This document shows positions 11,425 through 24,368 of a DNA stretch of 64,000 nt, piece after piece. The notes below the pieces were generated by a model, which saw only the letters and a list, made by a program, of their open reading frames with translations, had not been told where the DNA came from and searched no databases. Within the stretch, counting starts at the first letter, position 1. Each line of letters opens with the position of its first letter. The stretch is from NCBI RefSeq assembly GCF_958295425.1, contig NC_081144.1:27864327-27928326 (forward strand), in the 5' to 3' direction. This DNA is from Solea solea. Its lineage: Eukaryota; Chordata; Actinopteri; Pleuronectiformes; Soleidae. A program made the position numbers and the translations under genes.

Positions 11425-11734
11425 CAGTGGTCACCAACGTGGTGCCCGCGGGCACCTGGTAGCCCGCGAGCAGCCAACCAGGTGCCCGCGGGCTCATTTC
11501 ACTTCACCTCACTTGTATGTATCCATATGATCACTGAGTAAAATGTCCTTGATATTGTTTATAAAAACTGTGATAATCATTAGGAGTAAGCACTGGAATT
11601 AATGTGTATGCAATTGAATGCATAATATTTATCATTTAAATGGTAAACTGCATAAAATGTTAATATGGTAGCCCTCCATATTATTCTCTAACCTTCAGGT
11701 AGCTCTCGGTCTCAAAAAGGTTGGTGACCCCTGA
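11425..11734. mobile_element. Non-autonomous hAT element
   Basis: It starts CAGTGGTCACCAAC and ends GTTGGTGACCCCTGA, giving imperfect inverted termini typical of fish hAT elements. CTTTAGCG occurs just outside both ends (11417-11424 and 11735-11742). It has no coding capacity and is nested in the insertion at 10397. Confidence 0.8.
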
Positions 11735-13815
11735 CTTTAGCGCTAGCGTTAGCTTTAAAGTTCCAGTTATAAGTCCGGGTGCATTGGCATCCCGTCCAAA
11801 GAGGGAGAGGGGTGAAGAAATCAGGCGTGGCAGGGAAGACAGCCACCATGCAGCACACAACCAGCAGACTGTTAGAGGGAGAGGAGCGGAAGAGGAGCTT
11901 AGCCCCTGGCTATAGCAGCAAACAACAGAAGCATGTCATCACTCACCAATGCTCTGGTTGCGGCAATAAACACCGCCCCGACTGATCGGCTCGACCGCGG
12001 CGAAGACGCCGGATCTATTTGGGAACAACGGTTTTAATTGAATGAAACACGGACGAATATACACAAAACAGCACGGCAATATGTGCTTACCTGTGCTCGG
12101 ATGCTAGCGGCACATACAACGACCCGGAAGCGAGAGATCAGGAGGAGGGACACAGCCTACTTTCTCCCCTCGGTAAGCGCAGTGATTGGCTAATAAATCA
12201 GAGGGCCGGGGTGCAGTCAAACTAACTAAATTAGTGGTGCCTCATACCACTACAATAGGTTAAATAAATACATACTGATCAAACTGGCTTTGTCCCAAAT
12301 AGATTTTCCTTTTGTAATGTCAGAAGATTGATGAATATAATGGTATAGTGGGTATAGTGAGGGCTCAGGGGTGGCTGCCCTCTGCCTAGATCCGGAAAAA
12401 AGTATTTGATCAAGTGGAATGGGTATATATGGTAAAGGCCATGGAGGAGTTTGGGTTTGGTAGTCAATTTGTATCGTGGATTACGATGCTTTATGCTCAT
12501 CCATCTTCCTCCAGTCTCACAAATCAAGAAAGATCAGTGCCGTTCCGATTATACCGCGGGACACGCCAGGGCTGCCCCCTCAACCCATTGCTCTTTGCCA
12601 TTGCTATTGAGGCTCTTGCCATTAGTATCAGGAATCACCCTTCTATTGAACCCATCCAGTTGGGTAATGTGGATCACCATATTTCCCTATATGCGGACGA
12701 TGTTGTTCTTTTCATATCACAACCAGAGAAATCAGTTCCTGTATTACTGGATCTTATAAGAACATTTGGTGAAGTTTCGGGATACACAATTAACTGGCAG
12801 AAGAGTGAATTCATAATTGCATAATCTCCCGTTCAAAATGACAAACAGGCTGAAGTATCTTGGTGTAGTTGCCAAAAGACCCTAAACTAATTTGTAAGCT
12901 GAACTTTCTTGAGAAAGTGGAGAAACTGAGGAGAGACATTGAGAAATGGAGGATTCTTCCTGTTTCTATGGTGGGTCGAATAAATGCCATCAAGATGGTT
13001 TCTACCTTTTATTTGGGGCTTTAAAGCTCACAGAATTTCAGAAACTCATTTAAATAAACCAGGGAAAATGAGTGGGTTAGGACTGCCGTATTTCCTGCAT
13101 TACTACTGGGCAGCAAATGCTAGAGCCCTTGTCTATTGGCAGGAAGGATATAATATGGAGGTATCTGCCGAGACTCCCCCTTGGGTTGCCATTGAAATGA
13201 GTGAAGTCAAAAACACTTCTCTTCCAGCGCTTTTCTTCTCAACACCCAGACCTCCTGCAACTGTTAAGATGGATAATATGATCGTTTTCAATTGCTTAAA
13301 AATATGGCAACAAATTAGGAAGGACTGCAGACTACCAGACACTTCTATCCATGCCCCAGTATATCCCAATAATGCATTCTCTACATCCCTCTCGGACGGT
13401 GCTTTTAACAGTTGGAGGCTAAAGGGTGTGGTCACTCTGAAAAATCTGTATATTAATTAACAGTTTGCCACATTTGCTCAGTTACAAAACAAGTTTTCTC
13501 TTCCCACAACACATTTTTTCCGATATTTGCAGATTAGGAATTATGTCCGTCAGTGTGTGCCTAACGTTGAGTCCCTTCCGGTAGATAAAATGATTTATAA
13601 GCTTTTGTTGGTCCACCTGAATCTAGAAAATTGGTCTCTGGCTTTGTATATATATTTTCGGTTCATGCTACACACTCTTTGAAAAACTCCTGGCAGGAGG
13701 AGCTGGGAATGCAGATTGGAGATGATGTTTGGAAGGAGGGCCTTGGTAGGACCCGATCTTGCTCTATTAACTCCAGGCACCAGTTAATCCAATTTAAGTT
13801 GATGCCTATATGAAA

Positions 13816-14655
13816 ATATTTACTTTCAAAAACAGGGCCCCCTGGTGACGGCAGACACTATGACGTCTGGTATTTGAATGAACTAGTCCTAGAGCTTTTG
13901 TGCGATCACCTTTAAACTTGATGAGGTCACTGTGAACAAGTTGAGGAGCTTAAGTTATCAAACATTTTTCAAAATGTCGCATGGTGTACGAGATAGGGGG
14001 TGCCAAAGTTGGCGTTAATTCATATTTTTCACAACAAAAAGCGAAACTCTTATAACTTTGCGATGGAAGGTCCCATCCCAAACAAACTTCTTATGATTGA
14101 TGATGGGTAGTTGCTGAAGACGACTATGTTGCTGAAAACAATACATTTTGAAAACAGCGCCTCCTGGTGGTGGTAGAACATACTTAAAAAAAAGACAAAC
14201 CGTTACAACTTTGCCAATCCTGGTCCGATCTGAACCAAACTTGCTAGGATTGTTGATAGTCCGGCCCTAAACAAATCTCAAAATTAGCGCCCCCTGGTGA
14301 CGGCAGACAAAATTACATTTACAGTTTTTCATGCTGCTCTAACAGGGATTGTTGTATCCACTTGAAACTTGATATGTGAGACCTCAGACCCATCCTGAAC
14401 ATGTCTGTCTGTAAAGGATGACCTCCCTACAGGAAGTAGAACTCCCAAAACAGGAAGTAAAGTGTGATGTGATTCAAGGGACCGTCCCTGAACACGTTTA
14501 CAGACACGCCTTTCACCCAACAGGAAGTTGGCCATTTTAAACAGGAAGTGCCCTATAACTTAGCACAGGGACGCCGCAGAAAATAACTAGGACTGAAAAT
14601 AACTAGTACCGCAAGCGGTGAATGAACGGGAGATGAGCTAGAGGACTCTCGCGTC
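13816..14655 (-). repeat. Family R modular repeat, copy R1
   Basis: It is made of 120-190-bp modules shared with the copies near 27-28, 33 and 45-49 kb. Each module carries recurring words, such as AACCAAACTTGCTAGGATTG and AACTTTGCGATGGAAGG on this strand. CTCF-like sequences on the minus strand lie at 13834-13848, 14156-14170 and 14286-14300. The copy ends in the block at 14601-14648 (ACTAGTACCGC, GATGAGCTAGAGGACTC) that recurs at 27914-27974 and, inverted, at 46189-46253. No protein is supported. Confidence 0.75.
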
Positions 14656-17600
14656 GACGTGGGCACACCAGTAAAGTAACCATTCAACAAACACAATTTG
14701 AAATGTACAGTATACCAAAACAGACAGTTACACTTCACCAATCATCGTTCCACGTGTTTGAGTTTTCTTACTACTTAGCACCAAAGTTAGCTGCTAACCG
14801 TGGTTGACGCCTAGCGTGTTCATATCCGTTCGATTCAAGCAACAACAACAACCCAGAATGCACTTCGCGGTAAAACCTAACAGGGCTCAATGCTGCCACC
14901 CTGTGACCAAAAAGTGTCTGTGTGCATTTTTGTGTTTTACAAAAAGATTACATAGAAAAAGACAACAAAATAAGCAAAGAACACATTAAAATCTTACATT
15001 GCAGTGTACAATAACATCTGGGTTTATTTACCACCCGGTTACACCTGTATTCACATTACACATCTATTTATTTTCACTTTGTACTTTGATTATTGAAATT
15101 ATATGCAAATGAATTATGAACGTTCAAAATGACCACTATGGTATTTCTAGTAGGTACATTATTTCCGCTAGTTTGAGTGTTAATGATAAATTGATTAAAA
15201 ATTTGGGGACAAAATTGTTGATCATAAAATAGTGCTGGGGACATATCTGTGTATCTGTCGCCTATGGTCACCTGTGGTAATGTGGGCATTTATTAATTAT
15301 TGAATGATGGTCATAACATTTATACCATGGATATTATTTTAAACAGAGGTTTGTGTTGTTATTCAGCACCGTTTTCTGTATGCATCCCGGGACCTGTGCC
15401 TGTCTTGTCATCCCTGTGCTGTCATATGTATACTTTGCATTCCGGCACCTTATGATTTACAAATGATGCGCTGGTTGTAGGCTACACCCGGTCATATTGC
15501 TGTTAATTATGTTTAACGTGATGATTACATGCTGCGCAAATAAAGTATGATGACCCTACGTGCTGTAGGCTAATAATTGTGCCCCCCCCATGCATTTCAT
15601 ATGCCCCCCTTACGACTGAGGTCTGGCTAATGGGGGTGTTTTCAGAGCACCCGTGTTTCACAGGTAACAGCGTGTCTTCAGAGAACACCCCCCTTGTTTT
15701 CACTATTTTGGATTAGCCCAACTCACATAGGATGGGTGACTCGAGGACCGGACCCGCAGACATACTTAGCTCTGTGTGTGGAGCTTCAGGACACATTTAA
15801 CAAAGCATGGCTGGTTTTTGGGGTATAATTAACAAACGGAGGCTGTTGAAAGTCGACAGGTGGCGCTGGTTTATGAAATAATGTTGTTTTAGCAGCTCGC
15901 CTCAGGATGAGCTAGCGTGGTGTTAACAGCTAGCTCACGCTCGATGTGCGGCTTCTTAGCCTCTGATTTCAGAGGTAAAAAAATTTTTTTAACCTGTGAA
16001 ATAGCAGTAGAACACACTTACTGTTGTTGTGATCATGTGATCTACATGCATCCAACACGCAGAGCCCATGTGATCACAACGGGCGCTGCTGGATAGTGCT
16101 GGAGCAGGATGGACTGCTTGTATCGGAGATTTTAGAGGCAGTCTGATATAATCTGATACTCGTTTTTTGACTGATATCGGACCAATATCCGATATCAATA
16201 TTGGATCGAGACATCCCTATTTTTTTTCCCTTTCAGTGTTATTTTCTTTAGGTTATTGATTAATATATAATCAAAAGGGGGGAATTGTCATGGAAAATAA
16301 CACTTGCTCTCATACATTACTTGGTTTAACATACACACACACACACAAATTTGTGCACTACTTTGTGCACTACTAGTACCTAGTACGTGCCCAATTATCT
16401 TCATACACTTGTAGGCTAAGCAATGCCCACACATGATTGTCGTCCCTGTCTGTTCCTGGGAGCCAAGGTCATCTTTCCCTGCTGCACAGATAACCCTTAG
16501 AGCGCAAACACCAACTATAAACTGTACAGATTTTCTCATGTGCCTCAGAGCCATCTTTGACTTGCCTCTGAGCAGTTGTCCATTTTGTCCAAAGAATAAA
16601 CCGAGCTTCAACAATCAACTTTGATTCTATATAATATATTTCTTCATCAGACACCTTACGACAATTTTTGCCACAACAGGTGCAACACACTAGGGTAACA
16701 CTTGTTATTGTGTCATCATCACATCACCTCCTTAAACCTGACAATTAACATATTTCCCAGGAGGCCGAGGGTGGAACAAAGTGCCGAGGCTGAGCAAGAA
16801 AAGACAAGTAAGTGTTTCCAATAAGACTGACGACATCTGTGCCTGAGGCCGTGAAACTGAACCTCAGCAGCTGTTGTGTTGGAAAATAATTAAATCTTCC
16901 AAAACAATGAGCTGCACTGCAGCACAATCAATATTCACGCACACTAATAATCACAATAATCAAATCAATAGTCACAGTCAAAGTGTCAAAGTTCAGCTAC
17001 ATCAACAACAAACACATCATTCTCATTGTTACCGTGGAAAACACAAACTCTTAAGCACTTAACTTTTCAACTCTTTAAAGTTAAAGAGTCAGCGACGTCA
17101 ACACAGAAACTTAAGCTAAAATAAACTTGTCAAACTTCAATGAAATAAAACACATTTTTGATGGAATTTGCACAAGAAAAAAATAATTAAAACAAGTTGG
17201 TCAGGAAGTTCTGATCAAACTAATCAATACTGTGTTATTTCACATTTTCAGTATTATCTCATATGGTTTTAAGTTCTACACACCTTCATAGCGTTATGGA
17301 TATTATATACATGTATGTACTATGTGCTACTTTGAGAAGGACATGCACTGATTTATGAACCTTTTTATTGTTGTGTTCTCCATCCATGTTGTCCAAATGT
17401 TTAACATTGTGCCATGTAAACAACATGTGTTTGATAAACATGTGTTTTATTTTATTTTTATCATTGGGCCATTTCAACTTTAACACTTCTCATAGCTGTA
17501 TGTGTTCTGTGTGTGTGTGTATGTTCATGTTGGTCCTGTGGACACACTGTCTGAGAGACACTGATTTTTACCATCACATTGAAGTGTTTATTGTCTATAG

Positions 17601-17683
17601 TGCTTTCAGTCTTTTCATTTCACAATCATCATAATCATCATCATGTCTTATCATTATGGAAACTTTTGGTTGTTGTATAATCT
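14656..17683. other. Gene-free stretch with dispersed repeats
   Basis: No exon or RNA gene is supported. 15150-15260 shares words (GTGTTAATGATA, AAATAGTGC.GGGGAC) with 42500-42600, indicating a dispersed repeat. 16000-16225 has the phrase ATATCCGATATCAATATTGG and looks like a non-autonomous DNA element. A short (AC)n run lies at about 16331. Confidence 0.5.
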
Positions 17684-17739
17684 TTGCCAGGAGATGGCAT
17701 TGTTGTCCATGGTACAGTTGTACCTAAAATCACAAATAC

Positions 17740-18215
17740 AATAATGTGGTTGTGTATAACAACATACAACATATCTATACATTTAATCTATACAACATAT
17801 CATCTATACATTCCATCTTCACAACATATAATCTATACAACATACCATCTATACATTTCATCTTTACAATATATCATCTATACATTTCATCTTTACAACA
17901 TATCTATACAACATATCATCTATACATTTCATCTTTACAACATATCTATACATTTCATCTATACAACATTTCATTTATACAACATTACATCTATACAACT
18001 ATCTATGTAACATTTCATCTACACAACATCATCTATACAACATACAACATTTCATCTACACAACATCATCTATACAACATTTCATCTATACAGCATATCA
18101 TCTATACATTTAATCTATACAACATATCATCTATACAACATTTCATCTATACAGCATATCATCTATACATTTAATCTATACAACATATCATCTATACAAC
18201 ATATCATCTATATAA
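17740..18215. repeat. Minisatellite, CATCTATACAACATAT-type units
   Basis: About 470 bp of imperfect 13-16-bp units alternating CATCTATACAACAT with CATCTATACATTT variants. The open frames over it (17684-18174) are artefacts of the repeat. Confidence 0.9.
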
Positions 18216-19270
18216 CATGTGTCTTTATGTATTTATGTTATTGATATTTTATGTTTCTATACATTTGTGTGCACTTGAGTTTGTATATATAATTATATTT
18301 TTATGATTGTTTGTGGATCACAGGAAGTAACTAATGGTGACTTTTAATAAACTTAACTAAAGTTAAGTTTATTATTATTATTGTTATTATTATTAACTAA
18401 TGTTGACTTTCAATAAACAGACCTAAACTTAAGTTAAGTTAAGGTAAAGTATTCTCATCACGTCTCACAAACAGATCTGATGAAATCCTGATGCAATATT
18501 TCTAAAGAAACCAAGTTGAGTTGACACGGAGACACAGTTATGAATTATTATACTTGTTATGATGAAGTTTGAAAAGCCTGAGGTGTTAATCATTGTTCTT
18601 TAGATCATTCTTTTTCAATTAAAGCAGCTCCCACAAGACAGAAAAGACACAAACACCTTTTTAATTAAAAGAGGCCTAACAGGCATATCAACCATGTGAA
18701 TATTCCCTTTGGCTGAAAAATAACAATAACATCAAATTAAATATCACACAGTCCACTGCCTTGTTAAAGCAGTTGTGTTTGTTTTGATTCGTTGTCAATA
18801 GTTTAACTTTAATTCATTTATGCAAATAAAGAGCTCCATAAAAAAGACGCTATACTGAGGATTGGTAAAATTACTTCAAATAAATCATAAAAACAAGAAT
18901 ATTTAAAGGAAGAATCATTTGAAATTATTTTAAATTAGTAATTATATTATGATACTATACGTGTGCTCTTGTGTATGTATGTATGTATGTATCTTTGACC
19001 TTTTCATTTATCTCAGGAAGCCCTTTGTGATAAATCAATTCTATATTGAATTATAATATTCAAAACAAACTTGAACAGCATTAATTATGCTCACTCATCT
19101 TTCATCATCACTGGCTCATTTAATTTGACGTATAAGTTATAAGGTGCAGTGATAGTCAGTATAGTAATAATCCTTATAATGGTCAAAGATAATCTCCGCT
19201 CAAAAGCCCAGATGTTTATGTTTATACATATCTGAGAAGAGATAATGATGGACACCTGTCAAATCATTAT
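18216..19270. other. Gene-free AT-rich stretch
   Basis: Nothing coding is seen. There is a palindrome around AACTTAACTAAAGTTAAGTT (18351) followed by a TTA-rich run, and a (GTAT)n run near 18975-18994. Confidence 0.5.
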
Positions 19271-22200
19271 AGGTGATCAGGCGGAGGGAGAGGACACTGG
19301 CGTTTGTCTGTTCGCCGCCTCTCCGGGCCGCCTCTCCGGGCTGTTTGGGCGCTTCTCCTTCGTTTGAGCAGTGTTGAAGGGAAGGGAAAAAGGAAAAAGA
19401 AAAGGGGAATGTTTTTAGATTGTTTTGGTTGCGGCGCCTTGGGATTCCAACTTTGTCGGATCTCAGGATCTCATCTTTGACCACTGCCGACCGATGGTGT
19501 ACCTGCCTGCTACCAGCTACCTGGTGCTGACAACCTCGTTCTGGGTGAGCTCCGTGCCCGGGAACCACTTATCGCACCATCACAGGCGGATAGCCTCTTC
19601 CCCTGCCCATCTGATCTCCATCTCTGGGACCCCTGTCCGAGTCCACCTGCAAATTGACTCTAGCAGGCAGGTGGCTAGTGCTGGCGTTGCTGTGACTAGC
19701 GGCTAATGAGGCTAGACAACATCTTCCTTTGGACAGCATGACACTCACTTATTTCACCGCCCGACTCCTCCAGATCAAATCCACAGTCCCCCCTGGATAT
19801 GAAATCTCCCTCGTCATCAAAAAACTCGGACTTCTGAGTCGGCCCCGCTATGTCCACAGAAGCTGTCGGAAAAAGTTTGTTTACCACCGGCGGCATGATC
19901 GGTGCATTCCTTCCATCTGGACGTCTGACGCACATCTACAACGTCATCAGAGCGCTGCCGTCTCCAGCTGTAGTCCGTGCCGTAGTCTCACTGGAAACAC
20001 CGCAAGACTGTCACACACCAAGCAGGACAGAAAATGGGGAGCTGATTCCAGCCTACTCCGCCCTCTTCAGCGTCACACCACTTCAACAAATGTCAAAATT
20101 GAACTTTTAAACACTCAATCCCTAAACAATAAATCCTCCTTCATTCAGGACCACATTGCTGACAAACAGATTGACTTCATGTGCCTTACAGAGACATGGC
20201 AACAACCTGAGGTCTATTCTGCCTTGAATGAAGCCTGTCCTCCTGGCTATAGCTACCTGGAAAAAGCCCACTTTTATATATATGTATATGTATACCGGAG
20301 CAATTTTAATTTGTCTCCCCTACCTCTGCCTGCATCTCCGTCATTTGAATGCCTTGCATTTAAATGCAAACCCCCTTTCTCAATTACAATACTCTTGGTC
20401 TACAGGCCCCCCAAACCTAACTCAGCCTTCATGCCAGAGATACATGACCTCCTCACCACTCTCTGCACAACCTCAGCTAATATTATAATACTTGGCGATT
20501 TTAACATCCATGTTGACACTCACCTCTTGCCACCTTGCTGCTGAGTTTTTGCATCTCCTTGACTGCCTCAACCTGACACAAAATGTTGCTGTCCCAACAC
20601 ACACCAGGGGGCACACTCTTGACCGAGTCATCACCAACTCCACTCTCATCAGCAACCTTTTGGTGTTTGATCTGGGTGTGTCTGACCACAAGGCCATTTC
20701 AATGGAGCTGCCAAACCTGTATCCCCTTGAAAAACTCAAACGCCAGATCAGCTTTAGGAATTTAAAAAATATCAACCCAAACTCCCTAACTTTTGACCTA
20801 CAGCATCTCTCTTCTGTTAATTTTCAAACCGTCACTGACTCTGTAAATTTCTATAATGCATCACTGAGAAGCCTCCTGGACCTCCACGCCCCTGTCAAAA
20901 CCAGAACAGTTACATTCACCCATTCAGCCCCCTGGTACACCAGTGAGCAGCTGGAAATGAAGAAAGCAGGACGTGTCCTCGAAAGGCGTTTCAAGGTTTC
21001 AGGTCTCACAGTGCACAAACTTGCCTATCGGGAACATCAGAAGACCTACTCAAAATCCCTCAGTGATGCGCGGTCTTGTTTCTTCTCTGGTCTCATCAAC
21101 AATAGCCCTGGAAACTCAAAAATACTTTTTTCCACTGTCAATAACCTTCTCAAACCTCAAACCCCCCTGAAATTGGACACCACACAGGAGCAGTGCAACA
21201 AATTCATCTCTTTCTTCAGGACAAAGGTAGATAACATCCGTGCCATCCTCTCCACCCCCTCTCCCCCCCAATCCCAACTGTCAGCCTTCAGCCTGGGATG
21301 GTCCAGTCTCTCTGCTGTTTCATAGACATCACACAGCATGAGGTTGAGGAAACCATGAGGAAGATGAAACCTTCTACCTGTGCCCTGGACCCTTTTCCCT
21401 CAGGTTTGATAAAAACACCCCTCACCCCTCTGCCATAAGTCCTATGATTACCAAAATCATAAACTGCTCCCTTTAGACTGGCCACATCCCATCTGCCAAA
21501 TCTGAAAATTGCTGTAATCAAAAACCCATCCTTGACCCAGAAGTACTTGCCAACTGCAGACCCATCTCAAATCTTCCATTCCTCTCAAAAGTGCTGGAAA
21601 AGGTAGTTGCTGCCCAACTGCACGACCACCTTAAATCAAACAACATGTTTGAAAATTCAGTCCGGCTTCCGCCCTGGCCATAGCACGGAAACTGCCCTGG
21701 CCAGGGTCACTAATGATCTGATGATGTCAGCTGATGCTGGCTCACCATCCCTGCTCATTCTCCTTGATCTCACTGCAGCTTTGATACGGTTAACCACCAC
21801 ATTCTTCTTCATCGCCTACACTCCATCATCAGACTCTCTGACTCAACTCTTAACTGGTTCACCTCCTACCTCACTAACAGAACGGAATACGTCTCCCTGG
21901 GAGAAGCCAAGTCTGACACGCTACCTGTCTCCTGTGGTGTCCCCCAGGGGTCAGTCCTTGGCCCCACCCTTTTCACTGTGTACATGCTTCCCCTTGGCCG
22001 TGTCATCAGCCGGCATGGAATATCTTTCCATTGCTATGCTGATGACACTCAACTCTACCTCAAAATCAACCCAGCATCCTCTGAATTCCTGCCACCCTCC
22101 ACACTCACGACCTGCCTGAGTGTGGAGGCGTGGATGGATTTTCTGCAGCTAAACTGTTCAAAAACAGAAGCCATTCTCGTTGGCACCCCACATCAGACCC

Positions 22201-22335
22201 GGTCACCCACCATTACCAATATCATCTTCGCCGGCCACGACATCCACCTCTCTTCATCAGTCACCAACCTTGGTGTAGTAATGGACCCTCAATTGACCTT
22301 TGGACTTCACATCAAACAGCTTTGCAAAAACTTTC
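19271..22335 (+). pseudogene. L2/Maui-like LINE, 5' region to reverse transcriptase, decayed
   Basis: A GC-rich leader (19271-19728) precedes a frame starting at 19729. It gives an N-terminal segment, then endonuclease motifs LLNTQSLNNK, LTETW, VYRPPKPN and ILGDFNIH. A frameshift near 20520 leads into a second frame (20541-21325) ending with the SDHKAIS endonuclease motif and a linker. The reverse transcriptase (21340-22335) is broken by several frameshifts but keeps [10 protein letters not shown] (about 22034) and SSVTNLGVVMDPQL. The copy ends abruptly at about 22335, where BEL sequence begins, so its C-terminus and 3' tail are missing. Confidence 0.9.
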
Positions 22336-22337
22336 AA

Positions 22338-24303
22338 CTCGCCAGTCTCCTCACCAAGGAACTCACCTTGGAAGTGGCTCATACCACCCTGTGGTCCGAT
22401 TCTACTACCTGGCTTCATTCCCAGTCCTGTCGCTTCAAAGTGTTCGTTGGAGCAAGAGTGGCAGAAATACAGGACCTGATGGAGAACTGTACCTGGCGTT
22501 ATGTGGATTCAGGCCAAAATCCTGCCGATGACCTGACACGAGGTAAAACACTGGAAGAGCTCAAAGATCCTAACAGATGGTCCCAGGGGCCTCCTTACCT
22601 GGTGCGAAGCCCAGACAACTGGCCAGAAAGGCCCAACACTGAACCCGCAGAGGATCACACAGAGCTCCGAAAGACAGCCTTCTGCGGAGCTACAGTCACC
22701 TCACCTACTGACCGTGGGACAGATGATAAAAGATACGTTCCTGGCAAGAACTCATGGAAGGCACTGTCAAAGAGCTCCAGGGAATGACCCCCTCGAGCTC
22801 CCCACCCACAGCTGAGGAGTATCAGCAAGCAGAAACTGAAATCCTACTGAGATCTCAGAAGCAGTCCTTTCCTGAGGATTACAAGCTCCTTGCTACAGGG
22901 AAACCAGTGTAACCTTCAAGTCGCCTACTCACCTTAGCACCTGTCCTCGATTCAACCTCTGGCCTGATAAGAGTGGGTGGTCGGTTCAGATGTTTGGAAG
23001 GCGCTGACATCCCCCTACATCCTGTTGTCCTTGATGCCACTCATCCAGTAACACATCTGCTGATCCAGAAGTATGACAGTGATCTACTTCACCCAGGCCC
23101 TGAGCGAGTTTTTTCAGAGCTGCGGAGATCATTCTGGATTATCAGGGGGCGAAAGGCAGTCCGTAAGCTTCAACGAGCCTCTGCTGAGTGTCAACATTGG
23201 AGGGGGCAGCCTTCTATTCCGAGGATGACCGACCGTCCTGATGCTCGCCTCAGATTGCACAAACCCCCCTTTTACTCCACTGGCGTAGATTGTTTTGGGC
23301 CCATGATGGTAACAGTAGGCAGGCGTCGAGAGAAACGCTGGGGAATCATCTTTAAGTGTTTAACAAGACAAGAGCCAAGAGCCGTACACCTGGATATCCT
23401 CAGAAATATGGATTCTGACGCTTATTTGATGGCGTTGAAGCGGTTCACTGCCAGAAGAGGGACTCCTGCTGAAATATGGTCAGACCAAGGGACCAACTTC
23501 AAAGGGGCCGAACGAGAACTCAGGGAAGCCTTCGAGGAAATGGCTCCAGCGTTGCAGCAGCGATTTGCCCGTAAGAAGATCAAGTTCCACTTCAACCCAC
23601 CTGCTGTTCCCCATTTCGGTGGAGTATGGGAGCGGGAAGTTCGGTCAGTCAAGTCAGCACTCTACACGTGTGTCGGCTCACAACCAGTTCCTGAAGACGT
23701 GCTACTCACTGTGCTCCTGGAAGTCGAGGCCATCCTCAACTCAAAACCATTAGGCTATGTATCAGCTGACATAGCTGACATCGATCCTGAGGTGGAGTGG
23801 CTCAGTGGTTAAGACCAGTACCCTGTGTGCGAAAGACATCATGGTCGCAAGTTCGATTCCACCCCTGGCTGATTGTGCTCATACCCATTGTAAGTCGCTT
23901 TGGATAAAAGCGTCTGCTAAATGACATGTAATGTAATCCTGTGACACCAAACACTTTGCTCATGGGGCAGCCAGATGGTTCGCTCCCTCAGGTGGTGTAC
24001 CCAGAGACGGAGATCTTGAGCCGAAGACGCTGGCCAATCAATTCTGGTCCCGATTCATAAGAGAATACCTACCTGGTCTTCAGACTAGACAGAAATGGCA
24101 GTGCTCTCCTCCGGATCTTCCAGACAAGGCAGTCATCATACTGGTGGAGCCCCAGCTACCACGGGCCCAGTGGCCAGTTGGGCGTGTGGTCATGGCAGTG
24201 ATGACGGTTGCATTCGATCGACTGATGTCAACATCAAAGGACACATCTTTACGTGGCCAGTGGCCCGGTTAGTGATGTTACCGGCTCTCCCACCCGGCAA
24301 GTA
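22338..24303 (+). pseudogene. BEL/Pao pol fragment: RNase H, zinc finger, integrase
   Basis: The frame 22338-22787 has an RNase H-like segment (ELTLEVAHTTLWSDSTT), then WRYVDSGQNPADDLTRG and a pre-integrase linker. The frame 22973-23789 has the H2C2 finger (LLHPGPERVF, then CQHW) and an integrase core with Asp in GVDCFGPM, Asp in WSDQGTNF and Glu in GGVWEREVRS, a complete D-D-E set. A SINE interrupts it at 23790. The C-terminal part continues (DGSLPQVVYPETEILSRR, WPVGRVVMAV) to about 24303 with frameshifts. A further frame change around 22790-22970 separates the two main frames. Confidence 0.88.
23790..23935 (+). mobile_element. tRNA-derived SINE, copy 2
   Basis: A-box-like TGGCTCAGTGG and B-box-like GTTCGATTCC, then the tail with AAGTCGCTTTGGATAAAAGC. 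It is flanked by ATCCTG (23784-23789 and 23936-23941). It sits inside the BEL integrase, so it inserted after that element. Confidence 0.88.
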
Positions 24304-24368
24304 AGATCCTCCTTCAACCTCCAGACCCTCTAAGGCTGACTGATGTGCCATGCACATTTGGGGGTGGC

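Larger units (their letters stand above)
10397..12254. mobile_element. TG...CA-bounded insertion, probable solo LTR
   Basis: It begins TGTGGCGACACGAGGG and ends CCACTACA, with ATAG (10393-10396 and 12255-12258) on both sides. Removing it brings the two halves of the reverse transcriptase together. It has no gag or pol. It contains several (CA)n runs (about 10713, 11098-11120 and 11183-11209), a GCGTTA-type repeat and a nested hAT. At about 1.55 kb without the hAT it would be a long LTR, so a different non-coding element is possible. Confidence 0.6.
9226..13812 (+). pseudogene. L1/Tx1-like LINE ORF2 (endonuclease end, RT, C-terminus), interrupted
   Basis: The reading frames in order are: the end of the endonuclease (YSFFSQMHKSFSRVDYFLI, ISDHSP) at 9256-9600; linker and start of reverse transcriptase (AIKSFPNGKATGPDGFGIEL, SFRPIDIKIFTKLLAN) at 9666-10396; then, after a 1.86-kb insertion, DQTGFVPNRFSF, RGTRQGCPL and the catalytic SLYADDVVLF at 12268-12824; and an L1-type C-terminus (KMSGLGLPYF, YYWAANARALVYW) at 12984-13810. 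The catalytic YADD is intact, but stops and frameshifts (near 9460, 9666, 12400, 12830 and 13460) make it non-functional. The 5' part is missing at the Merlin-like element boundary and the 3' end is cut at family R. Confidence 0.9.

Noticed and set aside
11353..11541. Peptide with an alternating Leu-Ala run
   Set aside because: It is a translation of the GCGTTA-type tandem repeat plus the end of a hAT element.
17740..18215. CRISPR-like array of short repeats
   Set aside because: The units are contiguous, with no unique spacers, in a vertebrate genome; it is a minisatellite.
23790..23870. tRNA gene
   Set aside because: A- and B-box-like sequences are present, but there is no cloverleaf, and the sequence continues into a shared SINE tail; three copies occur in the window.
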